NCBI GenBank assembly: GCA_012931725.1
Contig: CM022945.1
Location: 18,710,580-18,774,579, forward strand
Length of the DNA stretch: 64,000 nt
Direction: 5' to 3'
From: Litsea cubeba
Lineage: Eukaryota; Streptophyta; Magnoliopsida; Laurales; Lauraceae
Below, piece after piece: positions 43,450 through 56,362 of the stretch. Every line of letters begins with the position of its first letter. Position 1 is the stretch's first letter. Below the pieces are notes generated by a model. It made no database searches and was not told the origin of the DNA. It saw nothing but the letters and a program-made list of their open reading frames with translations. The translations under genes were made by a program, and so were the position numbers.

Positions 43450-45962
43450 GTAAGTTATGGAATCTGTGTGTAATCAATGATTATCCCCTGCGTGCCGCGT
43501 GCACAAGAATCCCTGTACACCTCTTTGTAGGGCTCACCTGGGGATGAAGACCAGGGGAATTGGAAGATCTGGGTGGGCCCTACTAATGTACTGATTTGGG
43601 AGCTCACCTGATCATCCTGACCCCTTGATCAACAGCCAACTAGTTTTACCCCTTAAAAAAGGGTGCATGGTCAATTCAATGGTCCAGTTGATCTGGATGG
43701 GTGCTAACCTAGGATCCAGTGTAATTTAGAGGGGAGAGAAAAGGAAAGGGGAAGAGGGACGGTGTTGGTTTCCTGTGTGTGGTCCATTATGGTCCCACTA
43801 TCAGGTGTGCACCAGATCACCCAAGAAAAAGGTCCGCACCTGATAAGTTATTACACAATTTCATGAATATGGAGACGATTGCTTAAGAGATTTGAGAATA
43901 CCAAGCTCATCATCAGCATCCAGCATTAGCATGATAGAATTGGAAGTCTTAGCTTATCTATTTGTGGTCTAGTTTCTTAAGTTCTACTTTTCTACAAATC
44001 ATTGTCGTATTATGGAAGCCTTATCTTGTCTATTTGGGGCCAATCTTAATCTTCATGGTTGTCCTTATAAGAGGACCAGCCTTAATTTTCAGGCCGGACT
44101 TCTGATGGATGGTTTAAATAAAACAAATGAACCTCACCTGGTATGGTCTGGGGTGGGTTATCATCCACACACGTGCCCTTTGCAACCCTTTTTTTTTTTT
44201 TTTTAGTTTGATTAACTAAGTAATTTACTTAAATCTTCTTGCAACTTGAGTATTGAATTCAATTCAATGTCAGCCTAAAGTAACTAGCTTCTTTTGAGTT
44301 TTACGATTCACTGGGAAGTTGTATGCTTTTTCATCGGCTGTTATTGGTCATTTCTTTGCTATCAGGTGGCCTTTTCCCTCCCTTACCCTGGACATCAAGG
44401 ATCAAGGAAACCTATGATCTGATTAAAAGACAGCTACGATGGTTGAAAAAACCTGTTTTGTCAGGCTAAGTCCGCAATTGCTGAGCAGTCAGGACCCTGT
44501 ATGTTTGTCCTTGGCCGTTGTTGCCTATCGAAATGCAAGAGAGAAGGAAGGGTTTTCTAAAACTTATGATTATCTTGATGATTCAGGCATCCACTTGTTA
44601 GTGCATTTAAGCTGTTGCATGAAAAATTCTTTCAGCTTTTGCTTATTTTTGAGGATGCTATAGTTATTGTAATCTTAATGATGAGGCATAGTTGTAAGCT
44701 GAGACTAGGAGAGCATAATCTTTGTCTTGAAATGAAACCCCAGCTACTGTTGCCTGCTATCAAGCAAAATCAAGTTATAAATATTCCTGACCTGTACAAT
44801 AATGTTATTTGCCATTTACTAATAAAAAGAAACAATTTAAATGTTGTTTTTAATCTTGTTATCCCTCGTTGTTGTTTTGCTTTTAGCAAGGAAAGAAAAA
44901 ATGTATTAGCATATTATGAGTAGTCTGTCACCCTCCATTGTGCATTAAAAGTTGAGAATCTCATTCCAACTTTAACGGTAAAAACATATTTGGACTTCCG
45001 TTGGATAGTGGTGCAAGGATGTTCCATATCATGGTTTATAGTTGACTAATGCCAAACCTTTTATATATTGACTGATACATTGTCTGGGGCTGATGTCTTA
45101 ATTCTTCTAGGCCATATTCTTGCAGGAAGAACTTTTGAGACCTTTACTTTTCTAGGATTTGAATTAGTGGGATGATGGTTGGGTTTTCATTTTCTATATT
45201 CTTTTGATTCAATTTCCATTAAAGGAGAAGTTATTTGATTGTCAATTTTGGATATTGATCTTTTATTTCTCATTTTTAACCACTCCTAGATGTGAATGTC
45301 ACAAAAAAGAAAAAAAAAAAGGTATGGACCATGGTTGAAACCTAATGCAACTGTTTTATTTTTCAAGATTTTTTCCCTTAATACAACATAGTATGCTCCC
45401 ATTCAAGGCTTGTGCGCAGAACTTCACTAGTTGTGTGTAGTTGGAGTGGAACCTAAGCCAAAGCCAACTGGAATAGTGGAATCTACTAGCCCCACTTGTG
45501 CGAGCTGCCTGATTATATATCCCATCAAGTGGACAGAAATGGGATACGTATAAAAGGGTGAATTTCTATTTAGACTCTTTGTATTGTATTTGTGGCTTTA
45601 GAATTAGAGTGCCCGCTCCATTGGACATGATTTTGGCAATCGATCCAAGTACTCTCCATCTTCATATTATGACTATGCAAGGTTAATCCGTTGGTTTTGT
45701 TTTCTGTCTTTTACCTTTGAATGAATAAGCTTTCTTTGAAACCAAACAAAAAAAAAGGGTCCTCTCTGTCTGAAGGGTCCACTGTTTTCGGGAGCTTTAT
45801 CATGTGCCCTGTTTTGGGAGAAGGCAGCAGAGTATCGGAATATCCTTTATCATATTTGTCTTTTTTGGAAGAAAGGGATAGCCACATTGGCCAGCCAGAA
45901 TGCAAGGTCTTTCAATGCTGTCAACATTAACTGGTCTTGAACACTAATCAAGTGAAGGCGAA
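43450..45962. other. HFLX 3' flank and intergenic region
   Basis: No supported gene. 44439-44923 has two overlapping open frames without motifs, and low coding quality argues against a gene. AATAAA-like signals near 44820 could serve long HFLX transcripts. Confidence 0.4.
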
Positions 45963-45970
45963 CTGATCTT

Positions 45971-46560
45971 TAGGGCTGTCGGTGGTCGGTCTTGATCGGT
46001 TTCCAGTCACCTCTGCACCCGGGCCAAATGTTCGGTTTTTTTTATATAGATAACCGAAAACCGACCACTGTATTTAGTGCCAGTGGGAAAACCGAACATT
46101 CGATTTGGTCGGTTTCCGGTCGGTTTTCGATTTTGGGCTGGGCCCTAATTTGAATAGGTCAAGCCTCATTTTGTATTGGTCTAATTGGCCAGTGGGCCTT
46201 TAATTTCATTAAATATGTTAAGTGTCCAATCTAATTTAGTAACTTACACACAAATAAAATAGGCCCAGCAGCAATTAACAATAACTACAGGCCCAGCAGC
46301 TAGCTAGTAGTACTTAAAAAATGCAGATGTTCAACAGTTCAAGTTACTAAGTCAGTGCATTTTCCAACTGCTTAACAATTCGGTCGGTTCGGTTTTAACT
46401 GAACGGTTTTTTAGTTTATAAAAAAAACCGACCGTAGTTTAATTTTTAGGTGAAATAAATAACCGATTGGTCAGTTTTCTTTAAAAAAAAAATATAGAAC
46501 CGCCCAAACGGTTGGTTCGGCCGGGCGGTTCGGTTATTTCGGTCAATTTTCACAGCCCTA
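45971..46560. mobile_element. hAT-type MITE (590 bp) with perfect 8-bp TSD
   Basis: Ends are TAGGGCTGTCGG and the inverted TAGGGCTGTGAA. CTGATCTT is duplicated at 45963-45970 and 46561-46568. The subterminal regions are packed with CGGTTCGGTT/GGTCGGTTTT motifs, as in hAT MITEs. There is no ORF of note. Confidence 0.92.
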
Positions 46561-46568
46561 CTGATCTT

Positions 46569-48250
46569 TACAAACTTAAATTGAGTCCGAATTGAGCTAA
46601 AACTTCGGCTTGGTTGGAAATTGAGTTGAACCAAATGCAAGCCACCTACTTAAAGAAAGCATGACAAGCTCATATAAATTTATTGAACATATTTATTTAT
46701 AGGAAGTTGATATAATGTGTGAAATTTTCTCTAAGTGGGAGTGTCTACATACGAATGTCCCAAGCCAAACATAAAAAATGTAGGGCGTCGAAAACTAATA
46801 ATGCCCAAAATTGAAGGCATACATTGGGACATCTCCCGTAGGAGAAGAATTCGCAGGGGTGATTAACTTCACAGAAAGATGGGTGTCATGAACTTACTTG
46901 GATCCATTTAGGCGCACCTCTTGAGATGGTTTTGATCAATGTGGGGGCAATAGTTTAATGGCGCACTCAAATCTCGTTGGGGGTTGAAAAGGACATGTAA
47001 CTATTCGAATAATAACTTGCAGCAGAGAGGAGAGGCAAAGAGCTCCTCATTTTAGGGGTGGGGTGCTTGTTCCTGTTCGTTTGATGGAAAAAAAAAAGCC
47101 AAAAATTGCAGTCATTTGGTGATTTGATTGTAAAATATAAAGTATAATTTTAAGGGATTGGCTGAGTGGTCAGGACCACGATTTCTTCCTCTTCCGGAGC
47201 TAGAGGTCTTGGTATCGACCGTCGGTTCCCCCTATTCAGGAATCAAAGTTTGAGTCCACTTATGCTACCACCTACGGCCACAGGGGTTTTAGCCAGCTTC
47301 TCTTTGGGCCAGCTTCTCTTTGGGCAGGAGGGAATAGTCCAGCCCAAAGGGTTGTGAACTCTCCGTTGGGGGGGGGGGGCAAAAAAATGTAGGTTGATGG
47401 AGGGTGCAATTCAAGTGGAGAACGAAAAGGGAGAGGTGGGGTAGGGGCTGTCACTGTACCTAGGATCAGCTCGTGTCTTGCGATTGAGAATTCGATCTGT
47501 CCAGCAGGTCCAAAAGGCCAGGCCCACAGCCCAAATTTCAGATCAAACAGCAGTAGGATAGAGATTGCATCGGGTCTGGGCTTGTTTGCTTCTAGTTATA
47601 ATAGATTTATTTGTATGTGTATGTAGATAAGTAGATTGTATATGCAAAGTGAGAATTATTCTACGATCAGGATTGGATATTTGAATCAGTTGCTCTAGAA
47701 TTGTATGGTTAATCTGCATATTTTTGCGACTGGAGCAATACTTATGGGTGTGAGCAAGCAGTGGTAATCATGACAGTCTTGGCAAGATGACACAGGTTTG
47801 AGATTAAGCATTGTTTTAGTTACAGGCAGTCGTTGGGGACTTGGACATGAACGGTTGGTTTCGCTGTAATGACAATAAAAAAGGCCAACAGTACACGTTT
47901 CGCTGTAATTACACAATCAAAGCGGTTTGAATAATGAATGAGATGGGTGAAGATATTTATCAGTGCAGGAGAGCATTTACATGGAGGGTCCCCACATACA
48001 AATTCAAGACGGATTCTGCCTTCACCTACTTCCACTTGAGTTGGTCGCGTCGGTGGTGTAACCTCTTACCTCTCACCAGGGCCAAGACTGCAGGAGGTTA
48101 AAGGGTTAGCTGCAGCCTGCAGCTAGCTTTGTCTTTGTCTTGCATGTTGCAATAGCTCACCAACATAATATGTATTTATCGAAAACAGACGAAGAGAAGA
48201 TAAAAAGCAGATAGATCCAAACGAAGAGAGAAGGAGAATCCTAGGAGCAG
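46569..48250. other. Gene-poor intergenic region
   Basis: No recognisable gene. 47156-47360 has a TGGCTGAGTGGT A-box-like start and a GTTTGAGTCC B-box-like motif about 88 bp later, a spacing too long for a standard SINE, so I leave it unassigned. Confidence 0.4.
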
Positions 48251-51200
48251 GAGCAGAGGATGAGTTGTGGGGTTTTGGACGCCTTCCTTTACTCTTTGTT
48301 GAAACACTTCATTTATCTCATCTTCTGCTGCTGCAGTCTGTAGCTGTTTCTGCCGCGATCTCTGTAGCAGTGGTCCCTCTTGCTGACAGTCTGTCTTCCA
48401 CAGCCCATCTGCCAGTGCCTTCAGGTCTTGGCACAATCACCGGCTTCCCCACCGTTCAAAAATGTATGATGATAGGGCGTAAGTTTAATTGGTATTGTTT
48501 TTTAGTATGTTTCTTGATATTTTGTGAGGACTTAAGATATGAAACTTCACATATGAGAAGCATAATTTATATGAGACTCTGTATTACACTCGTTTTACCC
48601 CACTCTCGCTTCTACGCTCCTAACGCCTAGTTGTGTAAGCCAACAAGTGAGTTTTGTTCGAGTCGGTCTAGCGGAGTGTTCAGCGGGGGGGGGGGGGGGG
48701 GGGGGGATATCGGAGCTCATTTAACCCCTCGCCAGCGATCTTCGAAAGGATTCGGTATGTCTAATACTCCATTCGGGTTGGTGGATCTTTTCTTTTAATT
48801 ACTACATGCCTGTGGTTGTATATGTAAATGTATCCAACTGAATAGCAACAACTAACAATGGGGTAGATATGAGTCTCATGCAGTCACGCTCCTCTCATAG
48901 TGTGATCATCTGAAAGCAAGTCAAAAGAGGATGGAAAGATCTCGTTGATTACAGCTGGGAAACAACTATCTTTTCTACTTATCTTAACCCACCTACTAGA
49001 AGTCCTACAGTTTAACTGTGTCAAAGAAATTTTTTTTTTTTTAATTTGCAGGGCATCCAAACATCATACGAAACTGAGTTCCAACCCAATTAATATCAGG
49101 TGGGGTTGTCTACACATACTTACTAGAACTTACTCTGCTGGGTAGGGGGGAATCAGATGGGGGAAATTAAAGGTGGCGGCCACGACATGATTCGTAATGT
49201 GAATTATATATGAACGTTCATCAATCTATGGTGAATATTTTGTCACACTGTCATGCATATTTGGGCCTCTAAAATTCAGAGGTGATATTTCTAATTCCAA
49301 TGGACAAATTGTGTGAATCCATCACCATCAAGAATTTATCTACTGTTTATAGCTGTTGACCCTTTAAATTCTTTTTTATAATATATATGACTCTTTCCTC
49401 TACCACCTTTATGCTGAAATTACATCCTAACCATTTAGAATCCTAATATTGCAAATTGATTCCTCTATTCATATATAAATGGAAAAATTTTGAAGGTCGT
49501 ATCAAAGTCATGTTATGATAGTGGTGAAAACTGTTGAGATTAAATCCCAAGTCATGATATATAGGGTGCTGTTTTAGAAACCAAATTCTAGTTCTCATTG
49601 CACTCCTCTCCTATTCAAGTTGCTCGTTGTACGATTATAGTCATCTCAACATGTAGGCTAATGAAGTGTGAATAAAGCCAAGAAACTTAATTTCTTTTAT
49701 GTTTGAACGTAATATCAAATGATTAGCATTGCCTGATTTAGAAATCAATTCGCCTACTGATTGTTCAAATCCAATCGGATTTTTCATAATCTAACATCCA
49801 GGCTGCAAAATCATATTAGATTTTTTTGCCTGAGGCCATCATATATATTGATGGAAAACGTGAGTTTTATATAATAAAAAAAAATCAAAATAGCACCGAC
49901 TATTGAGCTTATTTGTGACAAATGTGTTGTGCTAAGCATCTTGCATGGTATGAAAGGCGTTGCTTTACATGCCGGGCCAGCCCCACCTCATTAAAGGGCC
50001 GAATTAACAGCCCCACTCGTAAATCAACGGCAATGAGGCCACCCAAGTCATGTAGGTACATATTCCACATTTTCTACATTTTCCTGTTGCTAATATGAAA
50101 CTGTGGAATGCATTCTAAAAAATGTGGAATATTATAACAAATAACAAATCTTGGAATGCATTCTAAAAAATGTGGAATATGTTGCTGGAATCTGAAACTG
50201 AGAATGCGTATGTGTGCAAATTGGCGAACTTTGAGGTAATATGTTTGAATGAATTTGTTTTAAATATCCAAGATTTTTGATATTAAGAAGATTTTTGTGT
50301 TATTAGTATTTAGTAGTTATAATCCAGTGTTTTAAGATATAGTAGCACTAAAATACAAATAAATACTCATCTTTTAAAATTTAGTAGCACTAAAGTGGTA
50401 ACACCTACTTTATCTGCCATGATGGGTCCCATATTTTAGCAGATTAACACCCACACCAAATGAATTAAAATATATATACATATGTATCGTACGGTCACCA
50501 TTCGTCGTGAAAATTTGGGTTCATTCCAATTAACTCCAAATTTAGGTTCTTATTAACCAACACAAAGACCCTCCTATGATTGCATTTTTGAGTTATCCTC
50601 CAATTCCAAAATGTTCAAGTACAGTATGGCCTGAGGCGGACTTAGAAAATGCACTTTGGAGGGGCCACCATGTAAAAAAAAAAAAAACAACAACACTCTT
50701 GGAGGAGGATCATTAGTAAAAAAAAGTTCCATAATTTTTTTTTATAATAAGGGGTGTTTCGAGAATTTGCCCACCCCCTTAACCCCCACAAGATGGTTGG
50801 TCCACACCAGTGGTTGTTTATTTTAATTATAACTAGAAAAACATGCCCGTGTTGAAATAATCAAATATTAAAATTAATAAAAAAAACTTTATGATAAATT
50901 TCTTTAAAATTAAATGCAAAAGGTTTTAGTCTGAGAGAGTGAAAAGAAAAAGAAGTCCATTAGAACTCAAAACCTAGTACAATATAATTTTAAAACAAAC
51001 ACAAGCCCATGAAAATTGAAAATTAATGATCGAGAAAACTAAAAAATAAAATCAAAACAAACAAACAATATAAACTATGAATAAAATCTAATGAAATTTG
51101 AAAACACATAGAAATAAAACATAAAAATGAAAATCCATAATCAACTCAATAACATAAGCTATTATTTATATATGAAGCAAAGTGGTTTCAAATTGAAATC

Positions 51201-51628
51201 AATTCCAATTCGCTCCAATTGATTTTGACTCATCCAATTTAATTTAGTTTGACCCTAGCAAACGGGTCGGGTCGGGATAAATTAGGTCGAGCCAGATATA
51301 AAGCACACTTTTTGAATTCAATTTGATCCGTGTATTTTTAATGACGTGGTAAAAAGTAATCATGCTTTGTGACAAGACTCAAACTCAGAACAATAGGTTG
51401 GAGAAGGAAGGGCGGAGTAGGCGGCGGAATTGAGGGGACTAACCCAGTAGAACATATGGCCTTGTCCAAGCACCACACCTTGTAGCAGGCCCACACCCTT
51501 CTCCATTCTTAAACAGCACTGGGCTCACTGCCGCACACGTGCCCTTAACGGTCTCACATCCACCAGAGATCCATACCCACATGGCCCACCTGCATCCATC
51601 CTTACATCCGTCACCCAAATTTCCAATC
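48251..51628. other. Gene-poor AT-rich region
   Basis: Nothing coding is recognised. 48259-48342 holds a 27-codon ORF (MSCGVLDAFLYSLLKHFIYL start) whose status I cannot judge. 50070-50180 has two direct copies of TGGAATGCATTCTAAAAAAT, separated by about 60 bp. Confidence 0.35.
48685..48706 (+). repeat. 22-bp poly-G run
   Basis: An uninterrupted G homopolymer is seen directly. It could form G-quadruplex structure or be an assembly or sequencing-length artefact. Confidence 0.95.
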
Positions 51629-51653
51629 ACAATCACAATCACAATCACAATCC
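51628..51653. repeat. Hexanucleotide microsatellite (AATCAC)4
   Basis: Four consecutive AATCAC units are followed by a partial fifth. Confidence 0.9.
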
Positions 51654-52254
51654 ATAATTCACACCACAACCGACTAATTCTTGTTTAGAGATGGCGGGTG
51701 GGGCCCACCCACACATCACAATTCATACATCCATGACCATCAATGATAAACAAATATAATGTGATTTACTTACAACGGCTAGTTAGTTAAGCATATTGTT
51801 GTTTTTTGAAGTGGGCTCCAAATCCAAGGCAGTTATTGTGCTTTTAACACATGCCTAATACTTTCTACGGAAAAAAAAAAAAAAAAACACACGTGCCTAG
51901 TAGTATACTACCAACATGCATTCATGTGGTTGCAGTATTTGCATTCACTGACAAGACCACGGTTCTTTATGAAAAGGGCCATGCATGCAGGCTGCTTTTT
52001 CGCTTGGCTGCTTTTTCGCTGAGAATAAGTAGGCATAGCCTATAGACTGCGTGCAGATAGTAAGTAGGGTGGGTGAGAATGATTTGTCATTTTCAGTATC
52101 CCGTTTGACACGCTGGGTAGTGGTACGTCTATGGAGAAGATGCAAGAGAGACTGCTCAAATTTAAAACGGAGAAAAGACCGCTCATTTCCCAGATCCAGA
52201 TCGTCTAGGGCAACAGATCTGAAGAAAAAAAGAGCAGATGGAGATGTCGAGAGT

Positions 52255-52451
52255 AGATTAACATGTTCTGCATCTTGTTGGAGATGTCGAGAGTGAGATC
52301 TGCAGTGGAGGGGAAGGATTGTGAGAGACCATACGGTCGAAGAGATCGTCGACTCCATCTTCCGTCTTCGGTGGGAAGAACACGAACGAGAAGTCGAGAA
52401 TACAACCTTCCCTTCTTCAGAAGCCGCTCGAATCTTCTCAATCACCTTCAT
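52255..52451 (-). pseudogene. Methylenetetrahydrofolate reductase, first-exon fragment, decayed
   Basis: Reading the minus strand from ATG 52451, the start MKVIEKIRAASEEGKVVFS fits the MTHFR N-terminus. After one frame change, FFPPKTEDGVDDLFDRM and HNPS follow. After another, ADLTLDISNKMQNM matches the conserved segment that follows in the enzyme. About 22 residues around the central Cys-Asp-Ile-Thr-Trp region are missing. Nothing recognisable as MTHFR continues downstream, so this is a truncated, frameshifted relic. A CT/GA-rich tract (52461-52477) lies where the 5' UTR would be. Confidence 0.75.
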
Positions 52452-52639
52452 ATCTCTCTCTCTCTCTCAAACCGGAGAAGAAAAAAAAGATAATGTAAGA
52501 AGAAGTGAGAAAATAGAAATGGTGGTGTTGGAGTAGAAGGAGATGAGAGAATTCCAAGATTCCTCTCCTTCCCCTCTCTCCGAATCTTAGATTTCTCTTT
52601 CCCACCACCTACAAAATAACAAGGTTTCATTGTTTTTGA

Positions 52640-55347
52640 CAAATTACTTGCTTGAAAAATCTCAACTTTGTCTAAAAACGATCTCCATCTCTGTTGATCT
52701 CAAAAAACCCATCTCTGTTATACCCCACTCGTCCCATATCCCTGCGCAGACCTTGGATCAAATTTTACAGATGGGTTCTCTCTTTTATTGTTGTGTGTTT
52801 TCAACCTCTCTGCTTTCCTCTGTTTTGTACAGTGGCTGAGGAGCCTCTTGCTTGTGTTCTCGTTGGGATACCGTTTACAATCACACCTACTTCTACTTGG
52901 AGAGCTGTACTTCTCTTTTTATCTCCCACAATCATTTCTCTTCCTCTCTTTCGCTGTATTTTTTGGATTATATTTTACTCTTATCTATTTTAAATCTCTC
53001 GGAAATGATCTGTAGAATTTCTAATCTCAGTCTGCAACTTGTCTGGGAAATGGGTTTCTCTATTCTCCCATTTTCGAGACCCCAGGGCCTGCAGCCGCGC
53101 CTTCTACCTCAGCACCCACATTGCCGTCAATGGTTCTGGTGGCGCAGACCCCGCCTGCTTCCCTGAGAGGGGAAGTATCTTTTGGGTTTCAAACTTCCTC
53201 GGCGGAGTACCTCCCATGTCGCCTGAAGGGTGTCTTCACGCCACCAACGACGACACACATCACTTCCTACAGCAGCGTTCACCTCGATCTCTGTCCATGT
53301 TGGGGCGATGGCGGAGAGAGGACTGAGAGTTCCCATCTCGTCACTAGCTGCATTGATACCGTTGATGGCAAGCAGGTACATGGATCTTTTGTGGTCTGAA
53401 GTTATCTTGATGCTCATCTTTGTTTATGTTCTTAAATTTCCTTTTGTGGGTGCTGTTTTAATTGAAATACTTTCTTTGAAAGTGTTTTTGGTCCTCTCCT
53501 TTTTCTTTATATTCTCAGCTTCTTGAGCTTGCCTTTGAGTTTTGAGTTTCTGACTTTCTTCATTTTATATTCTTGGCATCCTTTGCTTTCCTATTGGTCT
53601 CTGGATCTAAGGGTTTCAGAACCATTTGTGTGGTGCTTCTAAGTTACCAATGCATTGGTCTAAAGATTAGGCTGGACTACATTGTCATGTGGAAATATGT
53701 CATATGTTTGTCTATGTCAGTTGCTGGACTGAGAAACCTATGTGGGGATCTATGCAAAAAGAAAATGAGACAAATATCTTATCTAATTATCTTATCTAAT
53801 TTTTTCTAGTATATCTTGGAAGCATGAAGGATGTGTGAAACAAGATGCAAGATATCTAGAATTTTCTGAAAGGAATTGCTTTTATGTGCACTGGGGTACT
53901 CTACTCCAGTACTCCTTAAACCTAATTTACAACCTGTGATAAGTACGGTAGTAAAGCTAACTGAACCTTACAAGCTTAGCACTCTACCATGTCATCTTGG
54001 TGTTATCATCGGTAGTACATTCATTTAACATGTATACTATCTAACATTCACAACTTCATTCCCCTGTAGAAGTTTGTCATGAATCAATATTATCATTGAT
54101 GAAACATTTTAACCAAGATTGGGTAAACCTTTAATAAATAGGTAGAAATCTGGGAACATAACGTTCCTTCAAGATGGATTTCTTTTCCTTTTCCTTTTTC
54201 TTTTTTGGGTTTTTTTTTTTTTTTTTTTTAATTCTATGCCTAATCTCTGATGTAAGACCACTTTGGGGAGATGTCATGATTTGACCTATGGATTGCAATG
54301 GGTTGGGTTTAATTGGACCTGCCTGCCTGATATTGAACATGTTTACAAGGTACAGAATCTTGATCCTTTACTTGGTTTTAAAATCTTGACCCATCTTATT
54401 TACTGAATATTTTTGGTTTTTTCATTTATATGTTACTCTTCAAAGAATCTCATTATCCTTGTCGCTACTAGGTTGGACTTGAGCTAGTACCTAGGGACTA
54501 TGATATGGACATTGCTTCTCCTTTCAGGTGGACTCCCATCATGGTGTGCAATGCCCTAATGTCTTTCTTTGAGCTTTTATCTAAACAAGTTCCATGTTTA
54601 TTTAGTTCTCTGTGTGATTGTGAATGGGGCATGGCAATGAAAATGGCCAAAATGTTGCATTTCAGTTTGAAAAGTGAAATGGTCAATAGATTGGAAATTT
54701 GAACCATGGTATCAAATAATATGCCATTGATTTTAGGAGACAATGTCCATTGTTTTAAGCTCTTTCTTTTGGAAATAGGAGCGACACCCAAATCTGTTTC
54801 TATTATATCAAGACATTCTTTTTTGTTGTTTCTGGATGAGGGCACTTGCAGTCTACTGAACCTGAATTTATGCACATTTTCTTGATAGCTTTCACATCAT
54901 CGGACATTAGTAGGAAATAAATATAAACCATTTTAGTATGTCTTTCTTACATATGCACCCTTATTCCGACATGCTCAAACCATGATATAGCCTACAGACA
55001 TGGGACTTACATTAGCCCATGTCTCAACCAATTGACCCAAAGCCATTGCCCATGGGTGGTTTAAGTTGCAGCTTTCTTCCAATTTATGTTTCATATTTTC
55101 TAATGATGGCAGATTTCATGTGTAACATCATTGCCAGAATGACTTGAAATTGGATTCATTAGACTCGGAGCAGGACTAACGGGTCATGTCGAGTTGAATT
55201 CTTGGATTGTAGTGCCCTTAATCCAGCAAGACCCTAATCTTTTAGAAATATCCATGTATAAATTTTAGAAATTTCTATTTGTCTCTTTTGGCGTTGACTT
55301 AATATGCTATAATTGTTTATCCAGTTCCTGGATTAGTTTGTTTCCAG
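52640..55347. other. Unassigned region, possibly transcribed
   Basis: Several short open frames overlap at 53030-53400 in three frames, with no recognised motif. A donor-like GCAG|GTACA lies near 53374. The stretch is moderately GC-rich compared with its flanks and could be the 5' part of a gene ending at the candidate exon 55348-55610, but I cannot link them. Confidence 0.25.
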
Positions 55348-55610
55348 TTTCTACCGACTCTATTTTCCACAATTCCCATAATAGGAGGCAACAAGTGAAG
55401 AAAGTTCCTCACAGAAACACATCGCTTGATGCAAATTACCCACCAAGGAAAGATGAAGGTGCGGACACTGAAAAGGCATTTATAGAGTCAATCTCAGAAT
55501 CTTACCAGGATACTCAATCTAATAAAGGTGCTGACTTTAATGCAGTTATCAAAAACTCTAATGGAGCAGATTTTGGCAATTCGGATCTTTTTGTGGAGAC
55601 AAAGTCTCGG
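55348..55610 (+). other. Candidate coding exon, unassigned
   Basis: 263 bp bounded by an acceptor (TTTCCAG) and a donor (CTCGG|GTATG), open in one frame, encoding a polar, acidic stretch that includes RKDEGADTEKAFIESISESY. Composition looks protein-like, but I do not recognise the family and found no partner exons. Confidence 0.35.
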
Positions 55611-56362
55611 GTATGATTCTGCAATCTAGATGGTACTTACGATGTGGATGTTGCTTTCAATGGCTATGAGCTTATGGGAGTTTAAATCTTTCTGCTGAGA
55701 ATAATTGGTTAAAATGGAATAAATCTGCCATCATTATTCTTTGGTTGTGGAAAAGAAATATCGAAACACAACATAAGTTACCATTGAATAGATACTGATC
55801 AATCAAGTTTAGGGAAATGTTATTAAAAAGCATCAGAAACTAGAGAAGAAAGTTCTTAACATTTTGGGACCCCACTATCCATTGATCAAATTACCCAAGT
55901 TGTGCATTGACACAAGTAGGTGCTTTGGTGTACTTCCAAACTCACCTGAGAAGTTTGTGCTTTGGGTATCTAATATTGTTGTTTCTTATAGAACCTGTTT
56001 GTTTTTTATCAAGGGAATTCATGGAGTTAGCAAAATAAAAGATGGTTATGTTTAGGGTCACAACTCTCTAGTGTTTTAGTTTGGTTTAGGTTCAGAAGTC
56101 AGAAGTACTCTCTAATGTTTTGTTTTGTTTTGGTTTAGGCTCAGAACTCTTAATGTTTTAAACGTATCTTTTACTTTATTAAGTGCTCCATTCTTATCTT
56201 TTTTCTATCGTTTGTTGGATGATTCATGTGCCATCTTGTGGGAGGATATTTGTGGTTACTGTGAAAGTAAAATAGATTTTGAATGGTAAAATATAGATTT
56301 TTTTTTTTTTGTTAGGAATGCGATGCCCAATAGGGCACAACAGCAACAGAAAAATTCTGTGG
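55611..56362. other. Intergenic, no gene seen
   Basis: AT-rich sequence with short repeated GGTTTAGG(C/T)TCAGAA motifs near 56050-56160. Confidence 0.4.

Noticed and set aside
44439..44923. Two overlapping ORFs downstream of HFLX
   Set aside because: Poor protein-like composition, no motif and no promoter; more likely 3' flank.
47156..47360. tRNA-derived SINE candidate
   Set aside because: A- and B-box-like motifs are about 88 bp apart, too far for a standard Pol III promoter, and no target duplication was seen.
48176..48436. 86-codon minus-strand ORF (MCQDLKALADG start)
   Set aside because: It reads somewhat like protein, but there is no recognised family, no splice sites I could confirm, and it overlaps an equally plausible short plus-strand ORF.
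53039..53526. Overlapping ORFs in three frames
   Set aside because: No frame is favoured and none matches a family I know; kept only as an unassigned region.
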